64,000 bases of DNA from Companilactobacillus heilongjiangensis (GCF_000831645.3 NZ_CP012559.1:1674001-1738000); one strand, 5' to 3'. Shown: positions 38,963-51,363, counted from the first letter of the stretch. Notes: generated from the sequence alone by a model not told the origin. Numbers and translations: made by a program.

Positions 38963-41289
38963 CGACTTTCGTATTTACCACGTCTTTTATGGCTATTCTT
39001 ATCACCATGGTTTTTATTGTTATCATTGTGGCGACCATGACCACCACGTCCGCGTCCATGTTGCATTGAACGCTTCTTCTTAAATTCTGCTTCACGCTTA
39101 TCTGCTTGTTCTTGTTCTTCTGGAGTCAAGACACGCTCAAAGTCAATTTGGCGATGTTCAACGTCAGCTCTGATAAGTTTAACCTTAATTGGTTCACCAA
39201 CTCTAAAGGTCTTACCTGTACCACGGCCATGCATTGACATACTCTTTTCATCATATTCATAGAAGTCATCCTTCATGTTTGAAATATGAATCAAACCTTC
39301 AACGGTATTATCCAATTGAATGAACATCCCAAAGCTAGTTACAGAACTAACAACAGCATCGAAAGTATTTCCAACTTGGTCAGCCATGTATTCAGTCTTC
39401 TTCAAGTCATCAACAGCACGTTCAGCGTTAATTGAAATTCTTTCACGACCAGATGTGTGTTCAGCAATTTCTTGAAGCTTGTTGCCCCACTTAGTTTGTT
39501 CCTCGTCAGTAAAGCCATTTTCAGCATAACTGTGAATCATACGGTGAACTGTCAAGTCAGGGTAACGTCTGATTGGAGATGTAAAGTGAGTGTAGTACTT
39601 AGCAGCTAAACCAAAGTGACCTAGTGGTTCGTCAGAATATCTAGCTTGTTGTAAACTTCTCAACAACATAATTGTAACAACTTGTTCTTCAGGAGTACCG
39701 ACAACACTTGCCAAAACATTTTGGAACATCTTAGGAGTAATCTCTTTCAAATTACCCTTAACTTGCACACCCATAGCAGCAGCAAATTCAAAGAAGTTCT
39801 TAACTTTGTCTTCATCAGGCTTTTCGTGGACACGATATAAGAAAGGAACATGTTTAACATTGTAGTGTTCAGCAACTGTTTCGTTAGCAGCCAACATGAA
39901 TGATTCAATCATCTTTTCAGATGTTCCACGTTCTCTTAACTTAATATCGATAGGCTTACCATTTTCATCAACGATGATTTGAGCTTCAGTTTCCTCAAAG
40001 TCAATGGCACCACGTTCATGACGCTTGTTGAACAAGATTTCATGTAGTTCAGCCATTTCCTTTAGCATTGGTACAACTGGAGCGTATTCTTCCGTCAACT
40101 CTTCGTCGCCCTTAAGAATTTCATTAACGTTGTTGTAAGTCATACGATACTTAGATCTGATAACACTAGGATAAATATCGTGTTTAACGACATTACCTTC
40201 GTGGTCAATTTCCATCTCACAAGTTAAAGCTAAACGGTCTTCACCAGGATTCAATGAACAAATACCATTTGACAATCTAAATGGCAACATAGGAATTACT
40301 CGGTCAACCAAGTAAGTACTTGTCCCACGACTGTAAGCTTCTTCATCAAGTGGAGAACCTTCTTTAACATAGTGAGTAACATCGGCGATATCGACTTCCA
40401 AATGATAATTTCCGTTTGGCAACATATCTAGTCCAACGGCATCATCGAAATCTTTTGAGTCATCCCCATCAATTGTGATAACCATATTTTCGGTTAAGTC
40501 TTTACGACCAACACGATCTGAATCCAATACGTGGTCTGGAACCTTTTCAGCTTCTTTCAACACTTCATTAGGGAATTCAGGGTTAATATCATTATCAACA
40601 ACGATTGACATAATATCGACACCAGGGTCATTCTTATTACCGATAACTTCTAGTGCTGTACCTTCCATACTTTGAGGGTGTTTAACATTAGGATATTCAT
40701 CGATAGAAACTTGTACCATATCACCAATTTGTGGGTGTAGTCCCTTGTCAGAAATGAAAATCATATAAGAAGCAATCTTCTTTTCATGACTTTGAACGTA
40801 ACCGTAATGGCCAGTCTTTTCAACTTGAGCATCACTATAAGCGTGGAATTCACCCACAGCCTTGGTTAATGAACGTTCTTCAATTTCAATAATTTCTCCT
40901 TCTGGTCCCTTGTCGATCCAAGGATTTGAAGGCTTAGTAATCTTAACTTTAACGGTATCGCCATTAACAGCGAACATCGTATTAGTTCTGGCAATGAAAG
41001 CGTCAGGGTCAACTTCGTCATATCTAACGAAACCGAATCCTTTATCATTACCCTTAAATGTTCCTTCAACGACAGTCTCTGGTGCGGCCATCTTGAATTC
41101 ATCTTTGTTGGTCAAAGCAATTTTGCTTTCACCCTCTAAGACAGCTAGGGCTTGAACAACACGCTTGAAAGCTGATGCTCCATGCATTCTTAACACGTCT
41201 TCAATCTGTTCAGACTTGTAACGACGGTCAGGATTGCTTCTGAAAACCTCTAGTATGTCTGCAATTAATTTATTATCTTTATCTGGCAT
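38959..41289 (-). CDS. rnr: Ribonuclease R
   Basis: A 3'-5' exoribonuclease (RNB family) that degrades structured RNA and works with SmpB/tmRNA. 776 residues: N-terminal helix-turn-helix-like domain, cold-shock domains, the RNB catalytic block with [13 protein letters not shown] and its acidic cluster, an S1 domain (about 640-720) and a basic Gly/His/Arg tail. I place the start at ATG 41289 after TGAGG; a frame from 41301 would use TTG and overlap the est stop. Third gene of the operon. Confidence 0.95.
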   Translation of the reverse strand: MPDKDNKLIADILEVFRSNPDRRYKSEQIEDVLRMHGASAFKRVVQALAVLEGESKIALTNKDEFKMAAPETVVEGTFKGNDKGFGFVRYDEVDPDAFIARTNTMFAVNGDTVKVKITKPSNPWIDKGPEGEIIEIEERSLTKAVGEFHAYSDAQVEKTGHYGYVQSHEKKIASYMIFISDKGLHPQIGDMVQVSIDEYPNVKHPQSMEGTALEVIGNKNDPGVDIMSIVVDNDINPEFPNEVLKEAEKVPDHVLDSDRVGRKDLTENMVITIDGDDSKDFDDAVGLDMLPNGNYHLEVDIADVTHYVKEGSPLDEEAYSRGTSTYLVDRVIPMLPFRLSNGICSLNPGEDRLALTCEMEIDHEGNVVKHDIYPSVIRSKYRMTYNNVNEILKGDEELTEEYAPVVPMLKEMAELHEILFNKRHERGAIDFEETEAQIIVDENGKPIDIKLRERGTSEKMIESFMLAANETVAEHYNVKHVPFLYRVHEKPDEDKVKNFFEFAAAMGVQVKGNLKEITPKMFQNVLASVVGTPEEQVVTIMLLRSLQQARYSDEPLGHFGLAAKYYTHFTSPIRRYPDLTVHRMIHSYAENGFTDEEQTKWGNKLQEIAEHTSGRERISINAERAVDDLKKTEYMADQVGNTFDAVVSSVTSFGMFIQLDNTVEGLIHISNMKDDFYEYDEKSMSMHGRGTGKTFRVGEPIKVKLIRADVEHRQIDFERVLTPEEQEQADKREAEFKKKRSMQHGRGRGGHGRHNDNNKNHGDKNSHKRRGKYESR

Positions 41290-41297
41290 TTCTATCC

Positions 41298-42035
41298 TCA
41301 ATTATTTTCTAAAAAATTTAACACGTCACTCTCGAGTTGAGAATGTGCGTGGTTGATAGTTAAAACATGCCCTGCATTATATAAATGTAGCTGTGATGTT
41401 TTAACGTCCTTAGCCACTTCTGTTGCAGCATCCGGATTAACTAATTTATCGTTCGTACCTTGACCAATAAAATATGGTCGCTTTATTTCAGCTAATTGGT
41501 TTGTTACACCGACGGAAGTCTTTCTAATCTCAGTCAACTTAGCATCAATTTTAGAACTTACAATTCTCATTTTAGAATCAATTTCAATTTCTGTTAAGTC
41601 CTGTTGAACAGAATACACCTTTTTCGCATAAGTCAAAAAGGCTTCCTTGATTCCACGATACCCTGTACTGCCTAATGGTGACCCAAAGACTCCGCCTCCG
41701 GAAACTTCAGGAATTTCTTCTAAAGCTTTCGTAGCGAAGATGGCACCAAGCGATAGTCCAAAGACATAGATTTGAGTCTTCTGCTGTTCTTGTAAAAATT
41801 GAATTGCTTCTTGAGTCTGTTGCCACCATTTTTCAGGCGAACCGAATTCTAAAATATCCAACGGTTCAGCTGTTCCGTGTCCGGCAAACATTGGTGCATA
41901 GGCCGAATAATTGCTTCTTTCAAGAAAACGACCAAGTAGTCGCATATCATTGGAAGTGCCTGAAAATGAGTGTAACAACAAGACTGCTGTCGATCCACTA
42001 TCAAAATAGAATGGTCTGGGTCGTAATATTTTCAT
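41298..42035 (-). CDS. est: Carboxylesterase (alpha/beta hydrolase)
   Basis: A 245-residue alpha/beta hydrolase with the oxyanion segment LLLHSFSGTSND, the nucleophile elbow GLSLGA, and the C-terminal histidine in YNAGHVLTI. It matches the Est30-like carboxylesterases that lie between secG and rnr in many Bacillales and Lactobacillales. Natural substrate unknown. Start 42035 with GGAGC. A terminator-like hairpin separates it from secG. Its TGA stop falls in the rnr ribosome binding site. Confidence 0.88.
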   Translation of the reverse strand: MKILRPRPFYFDSGSTAVLLLHSFSGTSNDMRLLGRFLERSNYSAYAPMFAGHGTAEPLDILEFGSPEKWWQQTQEAIQFLQEQQKTQIYVFGLSLGAIFATKALEEIPEVSGGGVFGSPLGSTGYRGIKEAFLTYAKKVYSVQQDLTEIEIDSKMRIVSSKIDAKLTEIRKTSVGVTNQLAEIKRPYFIGQGTNDKLVNPDAATEVAKDVKTSQLHLYNAGHVLTINHAHSQLESDVLNFLENN

Positions 42036-42052
42036 ACTATTTTGCTCCTTAT

Positions 42053-42083
42053 AACAAAAAACCTCCTGAGTAACTTTCAGGAG
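42053..42083 (-). terminator. Terminator-like hairpin between secG and est
   Basis: Stem CCTCCTGA/TCAGGAGG (42062-42083, loop about 6) followed on the minus strand by GTTTTTTGT. It lies inside an otherwise compact operon and would reduce downstream expression. Confidence 0.7.
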
Positions 42084-42093
42084 GATAAATTGC

Positions 42094-42330
42094 TTAGTGA
42101 GATGATAAGTATACTAGTATGAGTGAGAACACAAAGAACAATACTAGTAAAACGTAGGTAACCTTAACCATGAAGGCTTCAAAACCACGTTTCTTCTGGT
42201 TGCTGAATAGGTCCCCACCACCACCAGACAATGCATTCAAAGCATCTTGTTGCTTTGTAGGTTGCATTAACACGGCAATTACTATCAAAATGGATACGAT
42301 TATCAACAATGTTTCGATAATGTTATACAC
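42094..42330 (-). CDS. secG: Preprotein translocase subunit SecG
   Basis: A 78-residue protein with two hydrophobic helices (about 3-22 and 54-76) and the conserved middle AVLMQPTKQQDALNALSGGG. SecG assists SecYE. First gene of the secG-est-rnr-smpB cluster; start 42330 with GGAGG. Family-typical length. Confidence 0.95.
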   Translation of the reverse strand: MYNIIETLLIIVSILIVIAVLMQPTKQQDALNALSGGGGDLFSNQKKRGFEAFMVKVTYVLLVLFFVFSLILVYLSSH

Positions 42331-42406
42331 CTGTAAAACCTCCGTTCATGGTGTTAAAAAAAGCTGAAATCACTCCTAAAACAATAACATAAATGGAGTC
42401 AAATTT

Positions 42407-43948
42407 CTAGTCCATTCCTTTAAACAAATTGTTTAGCTTTTCCGACATCTTAGCTCGTTGACCGGCATTAACCATACAAATTAATCGGTCGCCAGCTTTA
42501 ATCAAAGTATCGCCACGAGGTATCAATTGTCTCTCACCGCGATAAACGGCAACAACTAAAATATCTTTAGGAAAAGGAATATCCCGTATATATTTACCAT
42601 CGATTGAACTGCCTTCATATATTGGAACCTCAAGTCGATCATTAAACTTGCTGACACGATTGAGATAATTCGAATTGATATTAAGACGTTCTTTCAAGGC
42701 TTCATAAATTGGAGCTCCATTCAAGAGATCGACGACAATATACGCCACTAATGATATCACAGCTAAAGGCATTAAGTGTTTCAGTGAACCGACCATTTCA
42801 GTTACCAAAATAATAGCTGTAAAAGGTGCTTTACCAATACATGCAAAGTATCCAGCCATTGCGAAAATAATCAAATTACTTTCAAAATACAGTGGCAATA
42901 AACCCATTTGATGCATGGCAATCGCATAGAGTGCACCGATAACTGCACCCAAATTTAAAATTGGCAAGAATATTCCACCTGGAACTCCTGAGCCATATGA
43001 AATCATTGAGTAGACAAAACGTATAACTAGCAAACCAGCCATTAATCCCAAACTGGGACCATACTCTTGTAAGCTGACGATGATTTCATTTCCACCACCG
43101 ATAAATTGTGGGACCCACATTCCCAATGGAACAATCAAAATCAGTGGAATAATACATTGAATATAACGTGGTAGACGTGTCAAATTAAATACCGATGGCA
43201 TTGCCAATGTACAAATTTGATACAAACGTCCCATTAGACCGAGGACAATTCCCAACACAACCAAGTGCCAGTAGTACTTGATTGGCAAACTATATTTATA
43301 TGGTACTTGCAAAACTGGTTGTAATCCAAAAACATACAGTGCAATAACATTGGCACTCACTGCACTAGCTAAAGATGTTATCCACACTAATGGTGAAAAG
43401 TTATGATAAACTTCCTCCAAAACGAACATCGCACCCGCAATTGGGGCACTAAAAGCTGCAGATAATCCCGCTGCCGCACCACTGGCAATCAATACTCGTT
43501 GATTAACACCGATATTATCATGCGTTAAATCACCAACACCTTGACCAACGGCTGCACCAAGTTGAATTGAGGGACCCTCTCGTCCAAGAAACAAGCCTGG
43601 TCCAATACTTAATATTCCACCGATGAACTTACGCCATAAAACTGACCACCACTTCATCTGCATTTCTCCACCCAATTGAGCTTCAACTTGTGGAATACCT
43701 GATCCTGAAATATCAGGTTCTTTTTTCAGCAAACGGCCAACAACAATGGCAATGGCAATCATCAATACGACTAAGCCTATTATCAACATTACATTAGTTC
43801 TAGCCGCAATATATAATCCTTGGAACACCTTCAAAGAATATGCAATCGACCATCGGAACATACTGACAACCAATCCAGAAATAATCCCCACTAGTATTCC
43901 TTCGGCCGTCAGTCTTAACTTTTCATTATCAGTGAACGCTACCTTCAT
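42407..43948 (-). CDS. ClC-family chloride channel/antiporter with C-terminal TrkA-C domain
   Basis: A 513-residue membrane protein with the ClC selectivity motifs GSGIPQVE, GREGPSIQ (gating glutamate) and GGIFLPIL in order, about ten to twelve helices, then a cytosolic TrkA-C (RCK-C) domain (about 440-510), a common bacterial variant. Such proteins move chloride, or fluoride in a separate clade; GREGP points to the Cl-/H+ type. Lies 16 bp upstream of nothing and just after the oxidoreductase gene (stop at 43964), so may be co-transcribed with it. Confidence 0.9.
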   Translation of the reverse strand: MKVAFTDNEKLRLTAEGILVGIISGLVVSMFRWSIAYSLKVFQGLYIAARTNVMLIIGLVVLMIAIAIVVGRLLKKEPDISGSGIPQVEAQLGGEMQMKWWSVLWRKFIGGILSIGPGLFLGREGPSIQLGAAVGQGVGDLTHDNIGVNQRVLIASGAAAGLSAAFSAPIAGAMFVLEEVYHNFSPLVWITSLASAVSANVIALYVFGLQPVLQVPYKYSLPIKYYWHLVVLGIVLGLMGRLYQICTLAMPSVFNLTRLPRYIQCIIPLILIVPLGMWVPQFIGGGNEIIVSLQEYGPSLGLMAGLLVIRFVYSMISYGSGVPGGIFLPILNLGAVIGALYAIAMHQMGLLPLYFESNLIIFAMAGYFACIGKAPFTAIILVTEMVGSLKHLMPLAVISLVAYIVVDLLNGAPIYEALKERLNINSNYLNRVSKFNDRLEVPIYEGSSIDGKYIRDIPFPKDILVVAVYRGERQLIPRGDTLIKAGDRLICMVNAGQRAKMSEKLNNLFKGMD

Positions 43949-43963
43949 TTTTCTCCCCTATAA

Positions 43964-45022
43964 CTATAAATCTAATTTTGGAACATCATAAACTGCTGGT
44001 GCCGGTTGATAAAATCCTGCTTCAAGCAGCTCCATATCAGTCAAAATTTCTTCATCAGTTACTAAACGTGCTTTGTGATTAACCAAAGTCTCATAAACTG
44101 AATCATAGTACAAACCATAATCCCCTAGCGGCGTCTTAATCTGTTTCTTGATCCAATCGCCATTAGAATTACGATATTTGGCAATACCATAATACATCGG
44201 ACTGTCTTCACCAAAACCAGGAGTACCGGGCATAATACCAGCTTTCAAATCATTTTCCTGTTGATCGGCACCATATTTAATGAAAGAACCATTCATTCCG
44301 TGCACGATAAAACGTGGATAATCTTCAGCAACATCGGTACTGACTTTAACTTTAACTTTCATCTGTGTACCATAATGCAAATCAACATCAAAGTAATTAT
44401 CAACCGCATCAGGAACTTCAGTGTTACGTATATCATAAACCACTTTGTCAGGACGACCAAACAAAGCCACCATCCGGTCCATCAAATGAATCCCTAAGCC
44501 GTAAAATTCACCCTGTTCTTTAGTTCCCTTGGCGTTAACAGTATTAGGACGGTAATAATCAATATGTGATTCAACCTCAACAATATCACCCAAAAATCCT
44601 TGGTCGATAACTTGCTTAGCGGCCAAATAATCACCATCGAAACGACGGTTCTGATAAGGCATGACCAAAACACCATTGTCCTTACCTAATTGAATCAATT
44701 CCTTGGCATGATCCAAAGTATCAACAAAAGGCTTTTCAACAATAACGGACTTTTTAGCTTCAATAACTTGTTTAGCTAAATCATAGTGCGTTTGTGCAGG
44801 AGTACAAATGGTTACCAAATCAATTTCCGGATCATTTAAAATATCGGCTAAATCATTGGTAAAGTTAACACCCTTGTCACGATAAGGTTTAGCGAGTTCT
44901 TCATTGACTGCCTTACGAGTGTAGACAGTTTTAACTTGGAAATTATCTCGGATATTAAGATAAGGCAAGTGGTAACGATTGGCTGATTTACCAAAACCAA
45001 TAAATGCAATTTTTAAGGTCAT
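43964..45022 (-). CDS. Gfo/Idh/MocA family oxidoreductase
   Basis: A 352-residue NAD(P)-dependent dehydrogenase with N-terminal Rossmann fold (IAFIGFGKSANRYHLPYL), the EKP motif (VEKPFVD) carrying the catalytic lysine, and a C-terminal alpha/beta domain. Closest in pattern to the YdgJ/YvaA-like branch, some of which act on inositols; the substrate here is unknown. Start at ATG 45022 with GGAGG; upstream in-frame sequence to 45181 belongs to repeat copy E. Probably leads the ClC gene, 15 bp away. Confidence 0.88.
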   Translation of the reverse strand: MTLKIAFIGFGKSANRYHLPYLNIRDNFQVKTVYTRKAVNEELAKPYRDKGVNFTNDLADILNDPEIDLVTICTPAQTHYDLAKQVIEAKKSVIVEKPFVDTLDHAKELIQLGKDNGVLVMPYQNRRFDGDYLAAKQVIDQGFLGDIVEVESHIDYYRPNTVNAKGTKEQGEFYGLGIHLMDRMVALFGRPDKVVYDIRNTEVPDAVDNYFDVDLHYGTQMKVKVKVSTDVAEDYPRFIVHGMNGSFIKYGADQQENDLKAGIMPGTPGFGEDSPMYYGIAKYRNSNGDWIKKQIKTPLGDYGLYYDSVYETLVNHKARLVTDEEILTDMELLEAGFYQPAPAVYDVPKLDL

Positions 45023-45082
45023 GTTTGTTTCCTCCAAATGTTTTGTTTCTATATTATTATTGTACATTAGTTGATTGAATGA

Positions 45083-45266
45083 TGCCGCTTCCGGTTGACA
45101 GAGAATTTTCGCCTGCTGTGGGACCGGCTCGAGCCAGAGTGCGGTCTCGACCCTCGATTTTGAGCCTTGCAAAACCCGCAAGTCTCAAAATCGTCCTGTG
45201 GTGTAATGGCTAAAGCCATAACGCCACTTCCACTGCAAGTGAAATTCTCTGTCAACCTCCAGCTAG
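45083..45266 (+). repeat. Structured intergenic repeat, copy E
   Basis: About 184 bp. Closing stem perfect 16 bp (45093-45108 with 45242-45257). Body close to copies A and B (GGCTAAAGCC hairpin, CGAGCCA and GCGGTCTCG motifs). It starts 60 bp upstream of the oxidoreductase start codon. Confidence 0.86.
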
Positions 45267-45474
45267 GGGTACTGTTCCTTGGTTTGGAATTAAAGGAACT
45301 AAATATAAAATCGGTAACTCTAACTTATTAGCTTATACATGGATATGCTTTATTAAATCTATAATGAGATCTCTAATTCCCTATTAACCCATTTAAATAC
45401 AATTAGGATATTCTAGTTCAAATTTATATCCACTAATACCAATTTGGTTTAAAACTCTAGTTAATTAAAAATAC

Positions 45475-45655
45475 CAGAGCCGGAGCTTGGCAGTAATGTA
45501 GCCCGCAGTGCAAGTGGTGTTAGGACTTTAGTCCTTACTCCACTGACGTATTTTGAGATTTGAGCGATTTTCTCAAAGCTCAAAATCGAGACTCAAGACC
45601 TTGGCTCGAGTCGGTCACACCGCAGGCTAACATTACTGCCAAGCTCCGGCGGCCA
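45475..45655 (-). repeat. Structured intergenic repeat, copy F
   Basis: About 181 bp, in reverse orientation to copy E, 209 bp away in the same gap. Closing stem 25 bp with one bulge (45479-45503 with 45625-45650). Body is the most diverged: the inner hairpin is GATTTTGAG/CTCAAAAT and the third hairpin GGACT/AGTCC. The 209 bp between E and F are AT-rich without recognisable features. Confidence 0.84.
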
Positions 45656-45700
45656 TTTTTCAATACCCTAGATTCTTAATTACCACCTATTTTATTGTAC

Positions 45701-45725
45701 AAAAAAAACAGCCCTAAGGCTGTTT
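45701..45725 (-). terminator. Terminator after eno
   Basis: Stem AAACAGCC/GGCTGTTT with a 4-base loop, followed on the minus strand by a T-run; ends the glycolytic operon. Confidence 0.9.
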
Positions 45726-45745
45726 AATTCATTACTTATTTGTAA

Positions 45746-47050
<1,305 letters not shown>

Positions 47051-47131
47051 TTAAAAATCTCCTTTATGATTTTATTACAAACTAATTTTAACCTTTTTAA
47101 CGCTTAAAATAAATATCTAACAGCAAAGTTA

Positions 47132-47884
47132 TTATTTATTGAAAGTTGCTAAAGCGATAAATGATTCTGGATCCATTGATGCACCACCAACAAGTCCACC
47201 ATCAATATCTTCTTTAGCCATTAATTCTTTAACATTGGCTGGTTTAACAGAACCACCGTAAAGGATACGTACTTTGTCAGCAGTATCTGCATCGTAAAGA
47301 CTAGCAACCTTTTCACGGATTACATGAACCATTTCTTGTGCTTGGTCAGCAGTAGCAGTCTTACCAGTACCGATAGCCCAGATTGGTTCGTAAGCGATAA
47401 CTGATTTAGCTAAGTCAGCAGCAGAAATACCTTTAACAGCATTTTCGATTTGACCAGTAACCCAGTCTTCAGCCTTGCCAGCTTCACGTTGTTCTAGAGT
47501 TTCACCACAGCAGATGATAGGCAACATGTTGTTCTTCAAGATAGCGTGAGCTTTCTTGTTAATGTCTTCATCAGTTTCACCGAAGTATTGACGTCTTTCT
47601 GAGTGACCAATAATTACATAGTCAATACCCATTTCGTCAAGAGCCTTTGGTGAAGTTTCACCAGTAAATGCACCAGATTCTTCAAAGTATGAGTTTTCAG
47701 CAGCAGTCTTTAATGGTGTACCTTCGGCACCTGCAACAAGTGTTGTAAGGTCAATGGCTGGAGCACCAATAATAGTTTCTACGCCAGATTCTGGTAATTT
47801 ACCTTTGATACCGTCTAAAAATTCTTGGGTTTCTTTAGGATTTTTGTTCATCTTCCAGTTACCCGCAATAATAGGTGTACGCAT
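47132..47884 (-). CDS. tpiA: Triosephosphate isomerase
   Basis: Interconverts dihydroxyacetone phosphate and glyceraldehyde 3-phosphate. 250-residue TIM barrel with GNWKMN (catalytic Lys), the His in [11 protein letters not shown] and the catalytic Glu in [14 protein letters not shown]. It follows pgk by about 20 bp, start 47884 with AAGGAG. Confidence 0.97.
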   Translation of the reverse strand: MRTPIIAGNWKMNKNPKETQEFLDGIKGKLPESGVETIIGAPAIDLTTLVAGAEGTPLKTAAENSYFEESGAFTGETSPKALDEMGIDYVIIGHSERRQYFGETDEDINKKAHAILKNNMLPIICCGETLEQREAGKAEDWVTGQIENAVKGISAADLAKSVIAYEPIWAIGTGKTATADQAQEMVHVIREKVASLYDADTADKVRILYGGSVKPANVKELMAKEDIDGGLVGGASMDPESFIALATFNK

Positions 47885-47903
47885 AAATATTTCTCCTTAA
47901 TGA

Positions 47904-49118
47904 CTATTTGTTTGTGATTGAATCGATACCAGGTAATGTCTTACCTTCAAGATATTCAAGTGAAGCACCACCACCAGTTGAGATGTGTGTTAGCTTATCA
48001 GCAATACCAAGACTCTTAGCAGCAGCAGTTGAGTCACCACCACCAACGATAGTAATAGCATCTGACAAGTTACCCATAGCACGTCCAACTTCTAGAGTAC
48101 CTTCAGCAAATTTGCTCATTTCGAATGCACCCATTGGTCCATTCCATACAACAGTCTTAGCACCCTTTAGAGTGTCTTGGAACAATTTAACTGTCTTAGG
48201 TCCGATATCAAGAGCCATTTCGTCATCAGGAATATCAACACCATCAGTAGTTGTTGCATCAGCATCGTTTGAGAATTCTTTAGCAACAATGTGGTCTACA
48301 GGAAGTACGATCTTGTCGTCAGCTTTTTGAAGGAGGTCCTTAGCTAGTTCAACTTTATCTGCTTCGAATAGTGACTTACCAATCTTGTGGCCTTGTGCAG
48401 CTAAGAATGTATAAGCCATACCACCACCGATGATAATGTGGTCTGATTTTGGAATTAAGTTTTCAATAACACCGATCTTATCTGAAACCTTAGCACCACC
48501 AAGAATTGTTACGAATGGGTGTACAGGGTTAGCAACGGCGTTACCTAAGAACTTGATTTCCTTTTCCATCAAGAAGCCAGCAGCAACGGGCTTGCCAGCA
48601 GCTTTCATAGCTGTTGAGATACCAACGTTTGAAGCATGGCTTCTGTGGGCTGTACCGAAAGCATCGTTGATAAATACGTCACCAAGTGATGCCCAGTATT
48701 CGCCAAGTTTAGGATCGTTCTTGCTTTCACGTTTGCCGAAATCGTTGTCGATATCTTGGAAACGTGTGTTTTCCATAAGTAGAATTTCGCCGTCTTTTAA
48801 TTCGTTAACAGCGTCTTCAAGTTCTTTACCTTCGTTAACAGGTACGAACTTAACAGGCATTCCACTTAATTCTTGAAGTTTTGCAGCAACTGGCTTCAAT
48901 GACAAAGCTTTCTTGTCTTCATCACTCTTAATACGACCCAAGTGAGATAGCAAGATAACCTTTCCACCATGTTCTGAAACATATTTGATTGTTGGGATAG
49001 CACCAACGATACGGTTTGTATCGCCGACAACACCATCTTTAATAGGAACGTTGAAATCTACACGCATCAAGACTTTTTTGCCTTTTACGTCAACGTCAGA
49101 AACAATAAGTTTAGCCAT
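47904..49118 (-). CDS. pgk: Phosphoglycerate kinase
   Basis: Transfers phosphate from 1,3-bisphosphoglycerate to ADP. 404 residues with the N-terminal [13 protein letters not shown] and the C-terminal GGGDSTAA nucleotide loop. I place the start at ATG 49118 ([10 protein letters not shown]), with GGAGG 11 bases upstream; a longer frame to 49136 contains that site. A terminator-like hairpin separates it from gap. Confidence 0.97.
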   Translation of the reverse strand: MAKLIVSDVDVKGKKVLMRVDFNVPIKDGVVGDTNRIVGAIPTIKYVSEHGGKVILLSHLGRIKSDEDKKALSLKPVAAKLQELSGMPVKFVPVNEGKELEDAVNELKDGEILLMENTRFQDIDNDFGKRESKNDPKLGEYWASLGDVFINDAFGTAHRSHASNVGISTAMKAAGKPVAAGFLMEKEIKFLGNAVANPVHPFVTILGGAKVSDKIGVIENLIPKSDHIIIGGGMAYTFLAAQGHKIGKSLFEADKVELAKDLLQKADDKIVLPVDHIVAKEFSNDADATTTDGVDIPDDEMALDIGPKTVKLFQDTLKGAKTVVWNGPMGAFEMSKFAEGTLEVGRAMGNLSDAITIVGGGDSTAAAKSLGIADKLTHISTGGGASLEYLEGKTLPGIDSITNK

Positions 49119-49146
49119 TGTAAATAAATCCTCCAATATTTTCCTT

Positions 49147-49180
49147 AAAAAAAGGCGGAAGGAGTTATCCTCCCTCCGCC
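49147..49180 (-). terminator. Terminator-like hairpin in the gap-pgk intergenic region
   Basis: GC-rich stem GGCGGA/TCCGCC extended by GGAG/CTCC (49154-49180), followed on the minus strand by seven T. A partial terminator here would make gap mRNA more abundant than the downstream genes. Confidence 0.8.
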
Positions 49181-49239
49181 AATTTAAATCACACTAAATT
49201 AGGTTTTATCTTAAATTAGTTACTAGTTAAACTAATGAA

Positions 49240-50268
49240 TTAGTCTAATGTAGCAAATTTTTCAAGTGTACGAACCATTTGTGCAGTAAATCCTGATTCG
49301 TTGTCATACCAAGCAACAGTCTTTACAACTTGTGAGTCACCTGAACCAACAATTTGTGTTTGTGTTGGGTCAAAGATTGAACCGAATGATGTACCGATAA
49401 CGTCTGAAGATACGATTTCATCATCGTTGTAACCGAATGAAGGGTTGTTTTCTGTATACTTCTTAACAGCAGCGTTTACTTCGTCAACTGTAACTTCTTT
49501 ACCAAGAGTTGCAACTAATTCTGTAACTGAACCAGTAATAACTGGAACACGTTGTGCATGTCCATCAAGCTTACCCTTCAATGCAGGAACAACCATACCT
49601 AAGGCTTTGGCAGCACCAGTTGAGTGAGGGATGATGTTAGCAGCAGCAGCACGTGCAGCACGAACATTACCTTTACGTTCTGGACCATCTTGAAGTTTTT
49701 GAGTAGCTGTGTAAGCATGGATAGTTGTCATTGTACCAGCTTTAATACCGAATTCTTCGTTTACGGCATTTGCTAGAGGTGCAAGACAGTTTGTTGTACA
49801 TGAACCAGCTGAAGCAATCTTAACGTCGTTTGTTAGAACGTCATCGTTAACACCGTAAACAACTGTAGGCATGTTACCTGATGGAGCTGAGATCAATACA
49901 CGTTTTGCACCAGCATCAAGGTGAGCTTGTGCTTTTTCTGATGATGTGTAGAAACCAGTACATTCAAGAACGATGTCAACACCGTCGTTAGCAACCCATT
50001 TAAGGTCTGCAGCGTTCATTTCAGCATATACAGGGATCTTCTTACCATCAACAACGATAGCTGCATCTTCAGCAGTGATCTTGTCAATTTCGAAGTTACC
50101 ATGAGCTGTATCGTACTTCAATAGGTGAGCAAGCATAGCAGGTGAAGTTAAATCGTTAATTGCAACAACTTCCAAATCTGTCTTGCCAGCTGCTTGAAGT
50201 GCAGCGATACGGCGGAATGCCAAACGACCGATACGGCCAAATCCATTAATACCAACTTTTGTAGTCAT
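49240..50268 (-). CDS. gap: Glyceraldehyde-3-phosphate dehydrogenase
   Basis: Oxidises glyceraldehyde 3-phosphate with NAD. 342 residues with [10 protein letters not shown] at the N-terminus, the catalytic cysteine in [13 protein letters not shown] and the C-terminal [13 protein letters not shown]. Second gene of the operon, 35 bp after cggR. Strong GGAGG site. Complete. Confidence 0.97.
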   Translation of the reverse strand: MTTKVGINGFGRIGRLAFRRIAALQAAGKTDLEVVAINDLTSPAMLAHLLKYDTAHGNFEIDKITAEDAAIVVDGKKIPVYAEMNAADLKWVANDGVDIVLECTGFYTSSEKAQAHLDAGAKRVLISAPSGNMPTVVYGVNDDVLTNDVKIASAGSCTTNCLAPLANAVNEEFGIKAGTMTTIHAYTATQKLQDGPERKGNVRAARAAAANIIPHSTGAAKALGMVVPALKGKLDGHAQRVPVITGSVTELVATLGKEVTVDEVNAAVKKYTENNPSFGYNDDEIVSSDVIGTSFGSIFDPTQTQIVGSGDSQVVKTVAWYDNESGFTAQMVRTLEKFATLD

Positions 50269-50302
50269 ACAAAAATTCCTCCTTCAGGAAATCAAAAAAA
50301 TA

Positions 50303-51349
50303 TTATTTTAAAGGGTTATCCCTTAAAATCAGCTTTGAGGCACCTTCATCAGTAATTAATACTGTATGATGAGGTGCGTTTTTCATATATGATTGAATTG
50401 CTTCAGCCTTACTTTGACCACCGGCAATTGCAATCACATGTTCTATTTTATCAAGGTCCTGGACGTGAAGTCCAATCCTAGGTACCTTATATACAAGTTT
50501 ACCACTTCGATCAAAGAAATCACCAAAAGCTTCGGAAACAGCTTTACCACTGTCAACAATACTTTGTTCCTTTTCGGAAAGATTTCTCCGGTCGGCCATA
50601 ATACTTGCCGTGCCAATGCTGTGAATCACAACATTACTTCTATATATTAGTTCAAGAACCGATTTAATTGAAGTCTCTTTTTGCAAAGATTCAAAACTTT
50701 TTTCGCTAATGTCCTCAGGAAGGTACATTGCGCGGTACTGACCTTGAGTTTTCAAAGCCATCTCTGCACAGACACTGTTTGCTTGAATCGTTACCGACTC
50801 CCCTACTCCACCACGAGCTGGTACAAATACCAACTGACGGTTTTTCGATAAATCAGGTGAAAGATTTCGAGCTACACGTGCCAAGGTACTTCCACCAGTG
50901 ACAGAAATCATTGACTGTCCAGATGGTAAAAGTGATCCTAAGAGTTGATTAAGTCTTCTTCCGAATGAATCAACCACCCGATATTGCTTATCAGCGTTAC
51001 CAGGTAAAACGATACAACGACTAATTCCAAGCTTCTGGCTCAACTGCTTCTCTAAAAGAGCTGTTCCTTGGTAATTAGCTAATACATCGGTCAATCGAGC
51101 TACTACGTCGCTACCTGTTCTTGTCAAAGACATCCCAGATTTTGAAGAAATAAGTAAACCTTGTTTCTTTAGTAGATCGGTTTCAGTTCTTAAACCACGT
51201 TCAGTGATGTTAAGATCATCGGCTAACACTCTGCGTCCGACCGGCTCCATTAATGAGATACTCTGAAGTATTTTAAATCGCTTTTCCAGAGTCTTAATGA
51301 AGTCTGGGGCAACTAAATCCAGCAATTCTAAATCTTCATTATTAGTCAT
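50303..51349 (-). CDS. cggR: Central glycolytic genes regulator CggR (SorC family)
   Basis: Represses the gap operon and responds to fructose 1,6-bisphosphate in B. subtilis. 348 residues: N-terminal winged helix (about 10-85, ending in a MSLTRTGSDVV segment) and a sugar-phosphate binding SorC/DeoR-type domain with VTGGSTLARVA and GRVGES-like GGVGESVT motifs. Start ATG 51349 with GGAG 8 bases upstream, rather than 51370. First gene of the operon; its own operator lies directly upstream. Confidence 0.93.
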   Translation of the reverse strand: MTNNEDLELLDLVAPDFIKTLEKRFKILQSISLMEPVGRRVLADDLNITERGLRTETDLLKKQGLLISSKSGMSLTRTGSDVVARLTDVLANYQGTALLEKQLSQKLGISRCIVLPGNADKQYRVVDSFGRRLNQLLGSLLPSGQSMISVTGGSTLARVARNLSPDLSKNRQLVFVPARGGVGESVTIQANSVCAEMALKTQGQYRAMYLPEDISEKSFESLQKETSIKSVLELIYRSNVVIHSIGTASIMADRRNLSEKEQSIVDSGKAVSEAFGDFFDRSGKLVYKVPRIGLHVQDLDKIEHVIAIAGGQSKAEAIQSYMKNAPHHTVLITDEGASKLILRDNPLK

Positions 51350-51363
51350 TTGATATACTCCAT

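Noticed and set aside
47908-48876. Long antisense open frames within pgk (140 and 148 codons)
   Set aside because: They are shadows of a highly biased glycolytic gene; no start signals or protein features.
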